Source: Ruegeria sp. ANG-R | Lineage (GTDB): Bacteria; Pseudomonadota; Alphaproteobacteria; Rhodobacterales; Rhodobacteraceae | Length of the DNA: 64,000 nucleotides | Direction of reading: 5' to 3' | Assembly: GCF_000813985.1 (NCBI RefSeq) | Contig: NZ_JWLJ01000001.1 | Coordinates: 1,637,476-1,701,475, forward strand | Part shown: positions 35,195 to 43,618 of the stretch, in pieces | Layout: each line of letters starts with the position of its first letter | Position numbering within the stretch: position 1 is the first letter of the stretch | Notes under the pieces: model-generated | The model's input: only the letters and a program-made list of their open reading frames with translations | What the model was told of the DNA's origin: nothing | The model's database searches: none | Program-made: the position numbers and the translations under genes

Positions 35195-35398
35195 TTAGTT
35201 ACAGTTGTGCTGGGTCTTGCAGTACAGCACGTTGCCCGCTGCCCCGACGGCCGCCCCAAGCAGCGGGTCCGCACTGAGGACCGCAGCCCCCAGTGCCCCT
35301 GCACCGCCGCCAAGGATCGCCTGTTCACCTGTCGAACCACCACAGGCCGCAAGGCCCGCGCAGGTCGCCAACGCAAGGAAAGTTCGTGAGATTCGCAT
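35195..35398 (-). CDS. Small glycine-rich lipoprotein
   Basis: The product has 67 residues. The signal MRISRTFLALATCAGLAAC ends in the lipobox LAAC with C19 acylated. The mature part holds ILGGGAGALGAAVLSADPLLGAAVGAAGN, a glycine-zipper-like pattern found in small outer-membrane lipoproteins, and ends YCKTQHNCN with two cysteines. AAGGG lies before the ATG. Proteins of this kind are frequent in Rhodobacterales, often annotated as hypothetical or as a glycine zipper protein. It has its own terminator. About 650 bp upstream contains no other gene. Confidence 0.85.
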   Translation of the reverse strand: MRISRTFLALATCAGLAACGGSTGEQAILGGGAGALGAAVLSADPLLGAAVGAAGNVLYCKTQHNCN

Positions 35399-36052
35399 GA
35401 TTTCTGCCCTTTTTGGTTTTTCGAAGTCTTTGAGAGCAGATGCCGATTTCGCGCGTTGTTATGCAATAACAGAGGTTGCGGACATGCGAATTGCGCAGTT
35501 TTTTGCCGCTTTATGCCTATCGGAGACAAAAAGAAAACCGCGGACAGCACTTTGTGGGGAACACAAGCCTGCCCGCGGAAGGAAGGGGTACGGAATAGTA
35601 GGTGCTTGTGCGACGCAGGCAAAGTAGAGCCGCACGGCTCATTCACTGTGCACAGCACAATTCTGGTCGCCAACCCATCATTGTTTCCATTTGAGATTCC
35701 GGCTGAAATCTGCCCATCCGGCAAAACATCGCGCAAATTTGCGCCGACTTGGCGAAAAAAATCGGCACCCGCGCGTCGCGCGAAACCAGAGATTTCGGTT
35801 CGTAGTCGGGGCCGGATCGGCTTGCATCTGGTGACGCGGCAAGGCTGCGGCCCCGCCGTGCCGGCACTATGGCAGGTGGCATCTGTCTGCTCGAAAAGAA
35901 CGGCCGGATTTCCGGCGATATATTCAACGACGACCGCATCCGATCGCCCCCGCCTCTCTGCAGCTGATGCATATATTTCTCTCCACGCAGTCCTGCGAAG
36001 GGTGCCACTGGTGTGGAACATCTGGGCGTTATGGAGAGAAGCCCCGAACAAA
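35399..36052. other. 654-bp region without an accepted gene; contains a PccR-like palindrome
   Basis: Two long opposed frames cross this stretch (336 and 209 codons), but both run over neighbouring genes in other frames and their translations look random, so I reject them. Composition is less GC-rich than the genes, with several A- and T-runs. The perfect palindrome GCGCAAATTTGCGC lies at 35731-35744, and contains the same 10-mer GCAAATTTGC found twice before pccB. The region may hold promoters of the lipoprotein gene, a decayed gene, or an unrecognised RNA. I cannot distinguish between these. Confidence 0.5.
35731..35744. promoter_or_regulatory. PccR-like palindrome, site 3
   Basis: GCGCAAATTTGCGC is a perfect 14-bp dyad whose core GCAAATTTGC is identical to the two sites upstream of pccB. 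It lies 333 bp before the small lipoprotein gene and about 650 bp before pccA, a long distance for a repressor site. A role in the pccA arm is inference. Confidence 0.5.
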
Positions 36053-36406
36053 TCAGAGAACCCCGCCAAAAATGTCTGGAAATGAGGCCCGAGCAGCGTC
36101 GAGGTCGATCACCAACAAGGCATCATAGCTGGTCGGATCGAATGGATCTTCGGCGGCGACAACCTCACGGCCGAACAACCAGCTCAACCGACCTGCGTCC
36201 AGATTACCCCGCTCAAAGGGCTGATCGCCAAAATGCTCCCAAAGCGCCTCCATGAACGCGACGTCTGCACGCTTGTCGGCCGGTTTACGGTCCCGGAAAC
36301 GCTCACGCGGTGTCAGCGGTGTCACGCCTTTGGGATTGGCGCGCCGAATGGTGAACTGAAAGTCGGTGCCGGGCAGACGCCCGGGGAAACCCCGATGTTT
36401 CAACAT
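36053..36406 (-). CDS. Conserved hypothetical protein, about 117 residues
   Basis: A soluble, charged protein. From the ATG at 36406 it begins MLKHRGFPGRLPGTDFQFTIRRANPKG, then LTPRERFRDRKPADKRADVAFMEALWEHFG and a C-terminal SYDALLVIDLDAARASFPDIFGG. No signal peptide or membrane segment. I recognise no domain. GAGAGG lies at a good distance before this ATG; another ATG at 36454 would add 16 residues and has a poorer ribosome site. It lies between pccA and pccB on the same strand, downstream of the DUF6497-like gene, and probably belongs to the same transcript. Confidence 0.7.
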   Translation of the reverse strand: MLKHRGFPGRLPGTDFQFTIRRANPKGVTPLTPRERFRDRKPADKRADVAFMEALWEHFGDQPFERGNLDAGRLSWLFGREVVAAEDPFDPTSYDALLVIDLDAARASFPDIFGGVL

Positions 36407-36541
36407 GGCGAAACCTCTCGGATCGGGTTCCTGAAAAGGCAAGGAATCAGACATACCTGTGGGCTTGAAGCGGTCATGCGCACCTCCGGAGCTGCATCGT
36501 TGTGTCGGGACACTCTGAGACCGTTGCATTGTGTATCATGG

Positions 36542-36949
36542 TCAGAGCCCCTCCCAGATACACTGGGATTTCTCCAACCGATAGGCTTCGAAAAACTGGG
36601 TCGCATCGGGTTCGGACGTACCGAATTCAAGCGGCCTGTCCGAGAAGGAAATAACCACCCGAGCGGGCACCAACTCGTGCTGCGCTACATAAGGAACCGC
36701 CAGCGTTTCACACAAATGCTCCATATCGACTACGGCGATGTCGTACGTGATACGTCCTGCAGTTGACCCGATCTTTGGCGCAATGAACCGAAACCTCACC
36801 CAAAGCTCGCCCGGATTGGTATCCAGCAGGACGTCGCTGAGTTCCACCGGTTGCCCCGACGGTACGGGCAGCAGGTTGGTGGCCTGTGCAGAGCCAGATG
36901 CCAACACACCCACAGCAGCAATCGCCAGCGCACATACCCAGCCTTGCAT
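36542..36949 (-). CDS. Secreted protein of the DUF6497 type
   Basis: A 135-residue protein with signal peptide MQGWVCALAIAAVGVLASGSAQA. The mature part begins LLPVPSGQPVELSDVLLDTNPGELWVRFRFIAPKI and contains DIAVVDMEHLCETLAVPYVAQH and PDATQFFEAYRLEKSQCIWEGL, a pattern I associate with DUF6497 of Rhodobacterales (label from memory). Two cysteines could form a disulfide. GGAAAGG precedes the ATG at 36949. It lies about 100 bp downstream of pccB on the same strand and so may be carried on the pccB transcript. Role unknown. Confidence 0.75.
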   Translation of the reverse strand: MQGWVCALAIAAVGVLASGSAQATNLLPVPSGQPVELSDVLLDTNPGELWVRFRFIAPKIGSTAGRITYDIAVVDMEHLCETLAVPYVAQHELVPARVVISFSDRPLEFGTSEPDATQFFEAYRLEKSQCIWEGL

Positions 36950-37057
36950 CAAACGACACCTTTCCCCGGGTGTCGCCTGCGCTGCATCCGATAACGACGC
37001 GAACTTATGTCTGACTGGGTGATGCATGTGTCAAAACCGGTTGTGTGCCTCATCTCC

Positions 37058-38590
37058 TCAGAGCGGGATATTGTCGTGCTTTTTCCAGGGATTCTTCAGT
37101 TGCTTACCCCGGAGGCTGGCAAACGCACGCGACACCCGGCGGCGGGTCGATTGCGGCATGATCACCTCATCGATAAAGCCCCGCTCGGCGGCAACGAAAG
37201 GATTGGCGAAGCGATCCTCGTAATCCTGCGTATGCTGCGCAATTTTCTCGGCATCACCCAGATCGGCACGGTGGATGATTTCGGTCGCACCCTTGGCGCC
37301 CATCACCGCGATCTCGGCCGTGGGCCACGCATAGTTGAAGTCGCCGCGCAGGTGTTTTGAGGCCATAACGTCATAGGCGCCGCCATATGCCTTGCGCGTG
37401 ATCACGGTGACTTTCGGCACGGTCGCCTCGCCATAGGCAAACAGCAGTTTCGCGCCGTGCTTGATTACACCACCATATTCCTGGCTGGTCCCCGGCAGGA
37501 AGCCCGGAACATCCACAAGCGTCAGGATCGGGATTTCAAAGCAATCGCAGAACCGCACGAACCGTGCCGCCTTGCGGGAGCTGTCGATATCCAGGCAGCC
37601 GGCCAACACCATCGGCTGGTTGGCCACAACACCGACGGTTTGCCCCTCAAGCCGGATAAAACCGGTGATGATATTCTTGGCGTAGTCCTCTTGAATCTCA
37701 TAGAAATCACCCTCGTCCGCGACTTTGGTGATGAGTTCCTTCATGTCGTAAGGCGTGTTCGGATTATCCGGGATCAGAGTGTCCAGCGAGGTCTCGACCC
37801 GGTCGGGGCTGTCGAAGAACGGGCGGACCGGCGGCTTCTCCCGATTATTCAGCGGCAGGAAATCGACCAGGCGACGCACCTCGGCCAAGGCTTCCACATC
37901 GTTTTCAAACGCGCCATCAGCGACCGAGGATTTCTTGGTGTGAGTCGAGGCTCCGCCCAGTTCTTCCGCGGTCACAACCTCATTGGTGACGGTTTTCACG
38001 ACATCAGGACCGGTCACAAACATATAGGAGGTGTCTTTGACCATGAAGATAAAGTCGGTCATCGCGGGGCTATAGACCGCGCCACCTGCGCACGGACCCA
38101 TGATCACGCTAATCTGAGGAACCACACCCGAGGCCATGATATTGCGCTGGAACACCTCGGCATATCCTGCCAACGAGGCGACGCCCTCCTGAATCCGCGC
38201 GCCACCCGAGTCGTTGATGCCAATCACGGGTGCTCCGTTCTGAACCGCCATATCCATGATCTTGCAGATCTTCTGCGCGTGGGTCTCGGAGAGCGAGCCC
38301 CCAAACACGGTGAAGTCCTGACTGAACACGTAAACCATCCGGCCATTGATCGTGCCCCAACCAGTGACCACGCCATCGCCCGCAGGCTTTTGTTTTTCCA
38401 TCCCGAAATCGGTGCAGCGATGGCTGACGAACATGTCGAACTCTTCGAAACTGCCCTCATCCACCAGCAACTCGATCCGTTCGCGCGCAGTCAGCTTTCC
38501 GCGCGAATGCTGCGCGTCGATGCGCCTTTGCCCGCCCCCCAATCGCGCATTGTCGCGACGGCCTTCAAGCTCGGAAAGGATGTCTTTCAT
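37058..38590 (-). CDS. pccB: Propionyl-CoA carboxylase, carboxyltransferase subunit
   Basis: PccB transfers carboxyl from carboxybiotin on PccA to propionyl-CoA. The 510-residue protein begins [39 protein letters not shown], typical of the crotonase-like carboxyltransferase family. The oxyanion segment is [13 protein letters not shown] near 140-152, and a second glycine-rich part [12 protein letters not shown] near 175. [19 protein letters not shown] at the C-terminus is the second acyl-CoA contact. The start ATG at 38590 was preferred over a longer frame whose added codons overlap the promoter region. Two PccR-like palindromes lie 69 and 109 bp upstream, consistent with direct control by PccR. 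Confidence 0.97.
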   Translation of the reverse strand: MKDILSELEGRRDNARLGGGQRRIDAQHSRGKLTARERIELLVDEGSFEEFDMFVSHRCTDFGMEKQKPAGDGVVTGWGTINGRMVYVFSQDFTVFGGSLSETHAQKICKIMDMAVQNGAPVIGINDSGGARIQEGVASLAGYAEVFQRNIMASGVVPQISVIMGPCAGGAVYSPAMTDFIFMVKDTSYMFVTGPDVVKTVTNEVVTAEELGGASTHTKKSSVADGAFENDVEALAEVRRLVDFLPLNNREKPPVRPFFDSPDRVETSLDTLIPDNPNTPYDMKELITKVADEGDFYEIQEDYAKNIITGFIRLEGQTVGVVANQPMVLAGCLDIDSSRKAARFVRFCDCFEIPILTLVDVPGFLPGTSQEYGGVIKHGAKLLFAYGEATVPKVTVITRKAYGGAYDVMASKHLRGDFNYAWPTAEIAVMGAKGATEIIHRADLGDAEKIAQHTQDYEDRFANPFVAAERGFIDEVIMPQSTRRRVSRAFASLRGKQLKNPWKKHDNIPL

Positions 38591-38772
38591 GTCGGTAGTC
38601 TCCCATGAGATTTTGCGCGACCATAAAGGCGCGGGCACATAGGCCAAAGAAGTTTTCAGCAAATTTGCAAATACTTGAAAACACAACCAAGGATAACTGC
38701 AAATTTGCTAATAAACGCCGCAATCCAAGACTGCTGATAGCATTTCCTGCGTGCAGCCTCTAAGTGTGAACC
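38591..38772. promoter_or_regulatory. Control region between pccB and the MFS gene with two PccR-like sites
   Basis: The palindrome GCAAATTTGC occurs at 38659-38668 and again at 38699-38708, exactly 40 bp apart, close to four helix turns. Flanks are similar too, CAGCAAATTTGCAAAT and CTGCAAATTTGCTAAT. The exact TTTGCAAA octamer reported for PccR of Rhodobacter sphaeroides is present at 38664-38671 and a one-mismatch copy at 38704-38711. The region could control both divergent genes. Confidence 0.8.
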
Positions 38773-39978
38773 ATGCAGTTCAGTTCATCCTCCGTCAGCC
38801 GCACCCCGCCCACGCTCGCAACACTTGTATTGTTGTCGGGACTGTCGGCGCTGAGCATGAATCTGTACCTGCCCAGCCTGCCCTTCATGGCAACTTATTT
38901 TCAGACTGATTACAAGGTGATGCAGCTTTCGATCGCACTGTATCTTCTTGTTAATGCGGTCCTGCAGATCCTGATCGGCCCTATTGCCGACAAGGCAGGT
39001 CGCAGACCCGTTCTGCTGTGGGGACTCGCTCTGTTTCTGCTGGCAACATTGGGGTGTATCTACGCCCCGAATGTCGAAACGTTTCTTGCCTTCAGAATGT
39101 TCCAAGCCGTGATTGTCGTAGGAGTGGTGCTGAGCCGTGCCGCCGTGCGGGATATGTATGAACAAGACCAGGCTGCCTCAATGCTCGGTTATGTCACCAT
39201 GGGTATGGCGGTGGTCCCGATGATTGGCCCCGCGGTCGGCGGGTTGCTTGAAGAAGCGTTTGGCTGGAAAGCCAATTTCTGGCTTCCCTTTGCCCTGGCG
39301 GGGCTGGCGTTGCTGCTTACCTACTCGGACTTTGGCGAAACCGCCGCGGCAAGCGGCAAGACGCTGCTGCAGCAGTTTCGCGAATACCCCGAGTTGCTGA
39401 TGTCGCCCCGCTTCTGGGGGTACTCATTGTCTTCGGCTTTCTCGTCGGGTGCATTCTTCGCTTATCTTGGCGGAGCACCGTTTATCGGGACGGAGGTATT
39501 CGGCATGACCGCAGCCGAAGTCGGTGTGTATTTCGGCGCGCCCGCGATTGGATATTTCTTCGGGAACTTCATCAGCGGGCGGTTTTCGGTACGCATCGGC
39601 GTCAACCGAATGGTGCTGTGGGGCTGTTGGTTGAATGCAATCGGCGTGGCCGTGTCAGCCGCGCTGTTTTTGGCGGGCCTCGGAACGGCGCTCAGCTTTT
39701 TTGGCCTGATGACTTTTGTTGGATTGGGCAACGGCATGGCGATCCCAAATGCGACCGCCGGCTCGCTATCGGTGCGCCCCCACCTAGCCGCCACCGCCTC
39801 GGGCTTGAGCGGCGCGATCATGTTGGGCGGCGGCGCTGCACTCAGCGCGCTGGCGGGCGCGTTGCTGACACACGAAACAGGCGCAATGCCTTTGCTCTGG
39901 CTGATGTTGGCAACCGCCGTTCTGGCGATTGGTTCCATCAGCGTCGTCATCTGGCGCGAGCGGCAATTGGGTCTGTAG
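38773..39978 (+). CDS. MFS exporter, Bcr/CflA type
   Basis: A 401-residue, 12-segment major facilitator. The Bcr/CflA group is indicated by MNLYLPSLPFMATYFQTDYKVMQLSIALYLL near 29-59, IGPIADKAGRRPVLLWG (motif A, near 68-84), RMFQAVIVVGVVLSRAAVRDMYE and MGMAVVPMIGPAVGGLL. The group exports drugs, sulfonamides or cysteine and dipeptides in E. coli. It is divergent from pccB and precedes pccR on the same strand with a 64-bp gap. Whether it exports a by-product of propionyl-CoA metabolism or is a chance neighbour is unknown. Confidence 0.88.
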   Translation: MQFSSSSVSRTPPTLATLVLLSGLSALSMNLYLPSLPFMATYFQTDYKVMQLSIALYLLVNAVLQILIGPIADKAGRRPVLLWGLALFLLATLGCIYAPNVETFLAFRMFQAVIVVGVVLSRAAVRDMYEQDQAASMLGYVTMGMAVVPMIGPAVGGLLEEAFGWKANFWLPFALAGLALLLTYSDFGETAAASGKTLLQQFREYPELLMSPRFWGYSLSSAFSSGAFFAYLGGAPFIGTEVFGMTAAEVGVYFGAPAIGYFFGNFISGRFSVRIGVNRMVLWGCWLNAIGVAVSAALFLAGLGTALSFFGLMTFVGLGNGMAIPNATAGSLSVRPHLAATASGLSGAIMLGGGAALSALAGALLTHETGAMPLLWLMLATAVLAIGSISVVIWRERQLGL

Positions 39979-39996
39979 ACGACTTGCCCCCATGAG

Positions 39997-40004
39997 TTTG
40001 CAAA
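39997..40004 (+). promoter_or_regulatory. TTTGCAAA octamer upstream of pccR
   Basis: One exact TTTGCAAA lies 38 bp before the pccR ATG, and GTTAGC follows, giving TTTGC and TTAGC half-site-like words. It may be an autoregulatory half site. A second partial match (CTGCAAAG) lies at about 40028-40035. Confidence 0.4.
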
Positions 40005-40042
40005 GTTAGCTTACTGATTCAGGAAAGCTGCAAAGAACCGTC

Positions 40043-41443
40043 ATGGCCACCCAGAAACTCTATGCGGGCGCAAAGCTGCGCGAGATGCGCACCCGCTTGA
40101 CTCTCACGCAAAAGGACTTCGCCGCAAAGCTTGGCGTTTCCCTGCCCTATCTGAACCAGATGGAGAACAACAACCGTCCGATCTCGACAACCGTTGTTCT
40201 CGCTCTGGCGCAGGAGTTCGGTATGGACGTAACCGAACTCAGCACCGGCGATAGCGAACGTCTGGTCTCAGACATGCGCGAAGCACTTGCCGATCCGGTA
40301 TTCGCCGACACGATGCCCCCCTTGGCTGACCTCAGGCTAACCGCGTCGAACGCCCCGGCCCTTGCGCGGGCCTTTATCGAATTGCACCGCGCCTATCGTC
40401 AGACACATGAACGCCTTGCTTCTCTCGACGAAGCTCTGGGCCGCGAAGATGCCCGTATTCAGGCCAGCCCATGGGAAGAAGTGCGGGATTTCTTCCATTA
40501 TTGCGACAACTATATCGATGCGGTCGACCGCGCCGCCGAACGGTTCGCAAGCCGTGTTGATGAAACCAGCGATATTCGTCAAGTCGCTTTGAACAGCCTG
40601 TCCGAGCGCGGTATACACGTTATCTTCACCGAAACGGATACCTTGCGTAGCTTCAGCACGAGCGACAAAACCCTGCGTCTCTCTTCACGTGCCGCACCGC
40701 AAACGCAGGTCTTCCAGTTGCTGCTGCAGGTGGCACTGATCAGTCAGGATAAACTACTCGAGGCAACGCTCGACTTTGCGCGTTTTCAAAGCGATGAAGC
40801 CCGCGCCATCGCCAAAATCGGCCTCGCCAACTATTTTGCGGGCGCTTCTCTGATGCCCTATGGCGCCTTCCTGTCGGCCGCGCAGGAATATCGTCATGAT
40901 CTGGAATTGCTCAGCAACCGCTTCGGGGCATCGATCGAGCAGGTGGCGCACCGCCTGTCCACGCTACAGCGCCCCGGCGCAAAGGGGATTCCCTTCTTCT
41001 TCGTCCGTGTCGATCAGGCCGGAACTATTACCAAACGCCATTCCGCCACACGACTGCAATTCGCCCGTTTCGGCGGCGCCTGCCCGCTTTGGAATGTCCA
41101 TCGGGCTTTTGAGACACCAGGGCATTTCCTGCAACAACTTGCCGAAACCCCGGACGGTGTTCGCTATATCTCCCTGGCGCGCGATGTCTCTAAATCCGGG
41201 GGATCATTCGGCGCGCCTGTCCGCCGCTACGCCATCGCACTGGGATGCGAGGTACGTCACGCCGAGGCACTGGTCTACGCCGACAACCTCGACATCAACA
41301 ACGCCAGCGCTTACGAGCCAATCGGCATTTCCTGCCGCATCTGCGAACGCCAGACCTGCCACCAAAGATCAGTACCGCCGCTGGAACGCCGCCTGACCAT
41401 CGACGCCCACAGCCGGGGCACCCTGCCCTACGAGGTCACCTGA
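40043..41443 (+). CDS. pccR: Short-chain fatty acyl-CoA regulator PccR (ScfR family)
   Basis: A 466-residue regulator with an N-terminal XRE helix-turn-helix (KLREMRTRLTLTQKDFAAKLGVSLPYLNQMENNNRPIS near 11-48), a central domain of the IrrE-like/DUF2083 type, and a C-terminal part with ISCRICERQTCHQRSVPPLERR, a CxxC...C pattern typical of ScfR proteins. In Rhodobacter sphaeroides PccR senses propionyl-CoA or a related acyl-CoA and controls pccB and associated genes. Its place beside pcc and the TTTGCAAA-type sites at pccB support the same role. It is 64 bp downstream of the MFS gene, and its transcript likely ends at the hairpin at 41474. Confidence 0.93.
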   Translation: MATQKLYAGAKLREMRTRLTLTQKDFAAKLGVSLPYLNQMENNNRPISTTVVLALAQEFGMDVTELSTGDSERLVSDMREALADPVFADTMPPLADLRLTASNAPALARAFIELHRAYRQTHERLASLDEALGREDARIQASPWEEVRDFFHYCDNYIDAVDRAAERFASRVDETSDIRQVALNSLSERGIHVIFTETDTLRSFSTSDKTLRLSSRAAPQTQVFQLLLQVALISQDKLLEATLDFARFQSDEARAIAKIGLANYFAGASLMPYGAFLSAAQEYRHDLELLSNRFGASIEQVAHRLSTLQRPGAKGIPFFFVRVDQAGTITKRHSATRLQFARFGGACPLWNVHRAFETPGHFLQQLAETPDGVRYISLARDVSKSGGSFGAPVRRYAIALGCEVRHAEALVYADNLDINNASAYEPIGISCRICERQTCHQRSVPPLERRLTIDAHSRGTLPYEVT

Positions 41444-41444
41444 T

Positions 41445-41463
41445 CTTCATCTGGCCAAAAATA
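41445..41463 (+). repeat. Dispersed intergenic repeat, copy 1
   Basis: The 19-mer CTTCATCTGGCCAAAAATA starts two bases after the pccR stop. The same 19 bases occur on the minus strand at 61477-61495. In both places the word follows the end of a gene and is followed by a CCG- or GGG-rich stretch. I recall similar words after many Roseobacter genes. Confidence 0.7.
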
Positions 41464-41473
41464 CTCCGGGGGC

Positions 41474-41495
41474 ACGGGGGCAGAGCCCCCGTCTT
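41474..41495. terminator. Terminator between pccR and the YdcH-like gene
   Basis: ACGGGGGC (41474-41481) pairs with GCCCCCGT (41485-41492) around AGA, followed by CTTACT. The 8-bp GC-rich stem lies between two convergent genes and may act in both directions. The T-run is short. Confidence 0.65.
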
Positions 41496-41499
41496 ACTC

Positions 41500-41739
41500 T
41501 CAGCGTTTCGACAAGATCGCCCAGATCTCATCCTTGAGTGCCGCGCGTTTCTTACGCAGTTCGACCTCAGCCAGTTCTTCCATCGGTTCGACATTCGTCT
41601 CGGCCCGATGCACGACGCGGTTGACCTCATGATACTCATCCGCAAGCCGGGCGAAATGCGCATCCGTTTGCTTGAGCTGGCTCATCACGTCGAGCTTGTC
41701 GGGGAACTCTTCAGCCAGTTCATGCGGGGTGTGGGACAT
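41500..41739 (-). CDS. YdcH/DUF465 family small protein
   Basis: A 79-residue, fully helical, charged protein: MSHTPHELAEEFPDKLDVMSQLKQTDAHFARLADEYHEVNRVVHRAE, then ELRKKRAALKDEIWAIL. The DUF465 signature F-P-x4-x-I/L-x2-L-K-x3-x-H-F-x-x-L-x-x-Y-x-x-v-N-x-x is visible. Function is unknown for the family. AAGGAGC is present before the ATG. It lies downstream of betA on the same strand, 131 bp away, and could be read through from the bet transcript or have its own promoter. Confidence 0.9.
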   Translation of the reverse strand: MSHTPHELAEEFPDKLDVMSQLKQTDAHFARLADEYHEVNRVVHRAETNVEPMEELAEVELRKKRAALKDEIWAILSKR

Positions 41740-41870
41740 CCTGTTGGCTCCTTGTTTCTGCGTTACATCCCAAGGCTAAACATGACTGTCTCACTCCGCT
41801 TTGACGCCGATCAAGTTCCGCACGAATATCCACAGGTTTCAGAGGGCTGCACCGTGCGCGGCGAAATAGA

Positions 41871-43529
41871 TCAACGCTGCGCCGTCGCCCATCTCGGGCT
41901 GATCCACGGCCGGTCATTGGCCTTGGGCAGCGGTTCCTTCTCGAGCAGATGATCCGACATCTTCTCACCGACCATGATCGACGGCGCATTCAGATTGCCA
42001 TTTGTGATCTGCGGAAAGATCGAGCTGTCAGCGACGCGCAGCCCATCTACCCCGATCACACGCCCCAGCGGATCGACGACTGCATTTTTGTCATCCGCAC
42101 GGCCCATTCGGCAGGTCCCGCAAGGGTGATACGCGCTTTCGGCATGCTCAGCGATGAAAGCGTTCAGGTCTTCGTCCGATTGAACGTCCGCCCCCGGCTG
42201 TATCTCTTTACCCGCAAAAGGTTTGAACGCCTCCTGCCCGAAGATTTCCCTGGTCAGACGAATGCAGGTTCGGAAGTCTTCCCAATCCTTATCATGGCTC
42301 ATGTAGTTGAACCGGATCACCGGCGCATCCTCGGCTTTGGCGGAACGCAGGGTCACCGCACCGCGTGACGGCGATCTCATCGGCCCAACATGTGCCTGGA
42401 ACCCATGCCCCTCCGCCGCTGCCTGCCCATCATATCTCACGGCCATCGGCAGAAAATGGTACTGGATATCAGGATATTCCACACCCGGCTTCGAACGAAC
42501 GAATGCCGCACTTTCGAACTGATTCGACGCGCCGAGGCCGGTCTTGGTGAACAGCCACTGCGCCCCAATCATGCCTTTACTGAACAGATTCCAATGCTTG
42601 TACAGGGTGATCGGCTGCAATGAAGCCTGCTGAATATAGAGCTCAAGGTGGTCCTGCAGATTGGCACCGACGCCGGGCCGGTCCACAACCACGTCGACCC
42701 CATGTTCGGCCAGATGTGCCGCAGGCCCGATACCCGACAGCATCAACAGCTTCGGTGAGTTGATGGACGAAGCCGCCAATACCACCTCACGCCGTGCGCG
42801 GATCACCTCCCGTTTGCCGCCCCGGATCAATTCAACCCCGGTTGCGCGACCGTCTTCCATGACCACGCGCGCCGCAAGACCCCGGACAATTTCGCAGTTA
42901 TCGCGTTTGAGAACAGGCTTCAGATAAGCGTTCGCCGCTGACCAGCGCCGTCCTTTCCAGACGGTCTGCTCCATCGGGCCAAAGCCCTCTTGCTTTTCCC
43001 CGTTATAGTCTCCGGTGACCTCATACCCGGCCTGCTGACCGGCATCGACAAAGGCTTTAAACAGTGGGTTTTCGCGAGGTCCGCGAGACACATGCAGCGG
43101 TCCGTCAGTGCCCCGCCACGTGCGATCGCCACCATGACCACCATCATGCCAGGTTTCCATACGCTTGTAGTAGGGCAGTACATCCGCATAGGACCACCCA
43201 TCCGCACCCATATCCGCCCAAGTGTCAAAATCCCGCGCATGGCCGCGCACATAGACCATCCCGTTGATCGAGGACGATCCGCCGATCACCTTACCCCGCG
43301 GACAAGCCAGACGACGGTTATTCAGATGCGGCTCGGGCTCGGACCTATAGCCCCAGTCATACCTTGACATGTTCATGGGATAGCTAAGCGCGGCGGGCAT
43401 CTGGATAAATGGTCCGGCATCGGTGCCGCCATGTTCGATCACCAGAACCGAGGCCCCGGCCTCGCTCAGACGATACGCCATCGCACATCCCGCGGACCCC
43501 GCGCCTACGATGACAAAATCTGCTTCCAT
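41871..43529 (-). CDS. betA: Choline dehydrogenase BetA
   Basis: BetA is the FAD-dependent GMC oxidoreductase that oxidises choline to betaine aldehyde (and can go on to betaine) at the inner membrane. The 552-residue protein has the FAD fold [22 protein letters not shown] near 4-25, the GMC signature [19 protein letters not shown] near 77-95, and a C-terminal active-site segment [10 protein letters not shown] followed by the family tail [16 protein letters not shown] lies before the ATG. It is the last of betI-betC-betA on the minus strand, separated from betC by 89 bp that hold a dispersed palindrome. betB is not adjacent. Confidence 0.96.
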   Translation of the reverse strand: MEADFVIVGAGSAGCAMAYRLSEAGASVLVIEHGGTDAGPFIQMPAALSYPMNMSRYDWGYRSEPEPHLNNRRLACPRGKVIGGSSSINGMVYVRGHARDFDTWADMGADGWSYADVLPYYKRMETWHDGGHGGDRTWRGTDGPLHVSRGPRENPLFKAFVDAGQQAGYEVTGDYNGEKQEGFGPMEQTVWKGRRWSAANAYLKPVLKRDNCEIVRGLAARVVMEDGRATGVELIRGGKREVIRARREVVLAASSINSPKLLMLSGIGPAAHLAEHGVDVVVDRPGVGANLQDHLELYIQQASLQPITLYKHWNLFSKGMIGAQWLFTKTGLGASNQFESAAFVRSKPGVEYPDIQYHFLPMAVRYDGQAAAEGHGFQAHVGPMRSPSRGAVTLRSAKAEDAPVIRFNYMSHDKDWEDFRTCIRLTREIFGQEAFKPFAGKEIQPGADVQSDEDLNAFIAEHAESAYHPCGTCRMGRADDKNAVVDPLGRVIGVDGLRVADSSIFPQITNGNLNAPSIMVGEKMSDHLLEKEPLPKANDRPWISPRWATAQR

Positions 43530-43556
43530 ATTCGTGTCTCCATTTCCGCGCGGGAG

Positions 43557-43579
43557 AAGATTTTTCGACGAAAAATCTT
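43557..43579. repeat. Dispersed palindrome, copy 2
   Basis: AAGATTTTTCG and CGAAAAATCTT surround a single A, giving a 23-bp odd-centred dyad. It lies between betC and betA. The same core is at 28465-28485. It could form an mRNA hairpin between the two cistrons and adjust their relative expression. Confidence 0.75.
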
Positions 43580-43618
43580 GTCGCTTCCGGCGGGTGTATT
43601 TTCAAAAAAGGTGAGAGC

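Noticed and set aside
35059..36085. Two long opposed frames of 336 and 209 codons in the gap before the small lipoprotein gene
   Set aside because: Both cross real genes in other frames, have random-looking translations with no domain, and lack ribosome sites. They are treated as chance frames.
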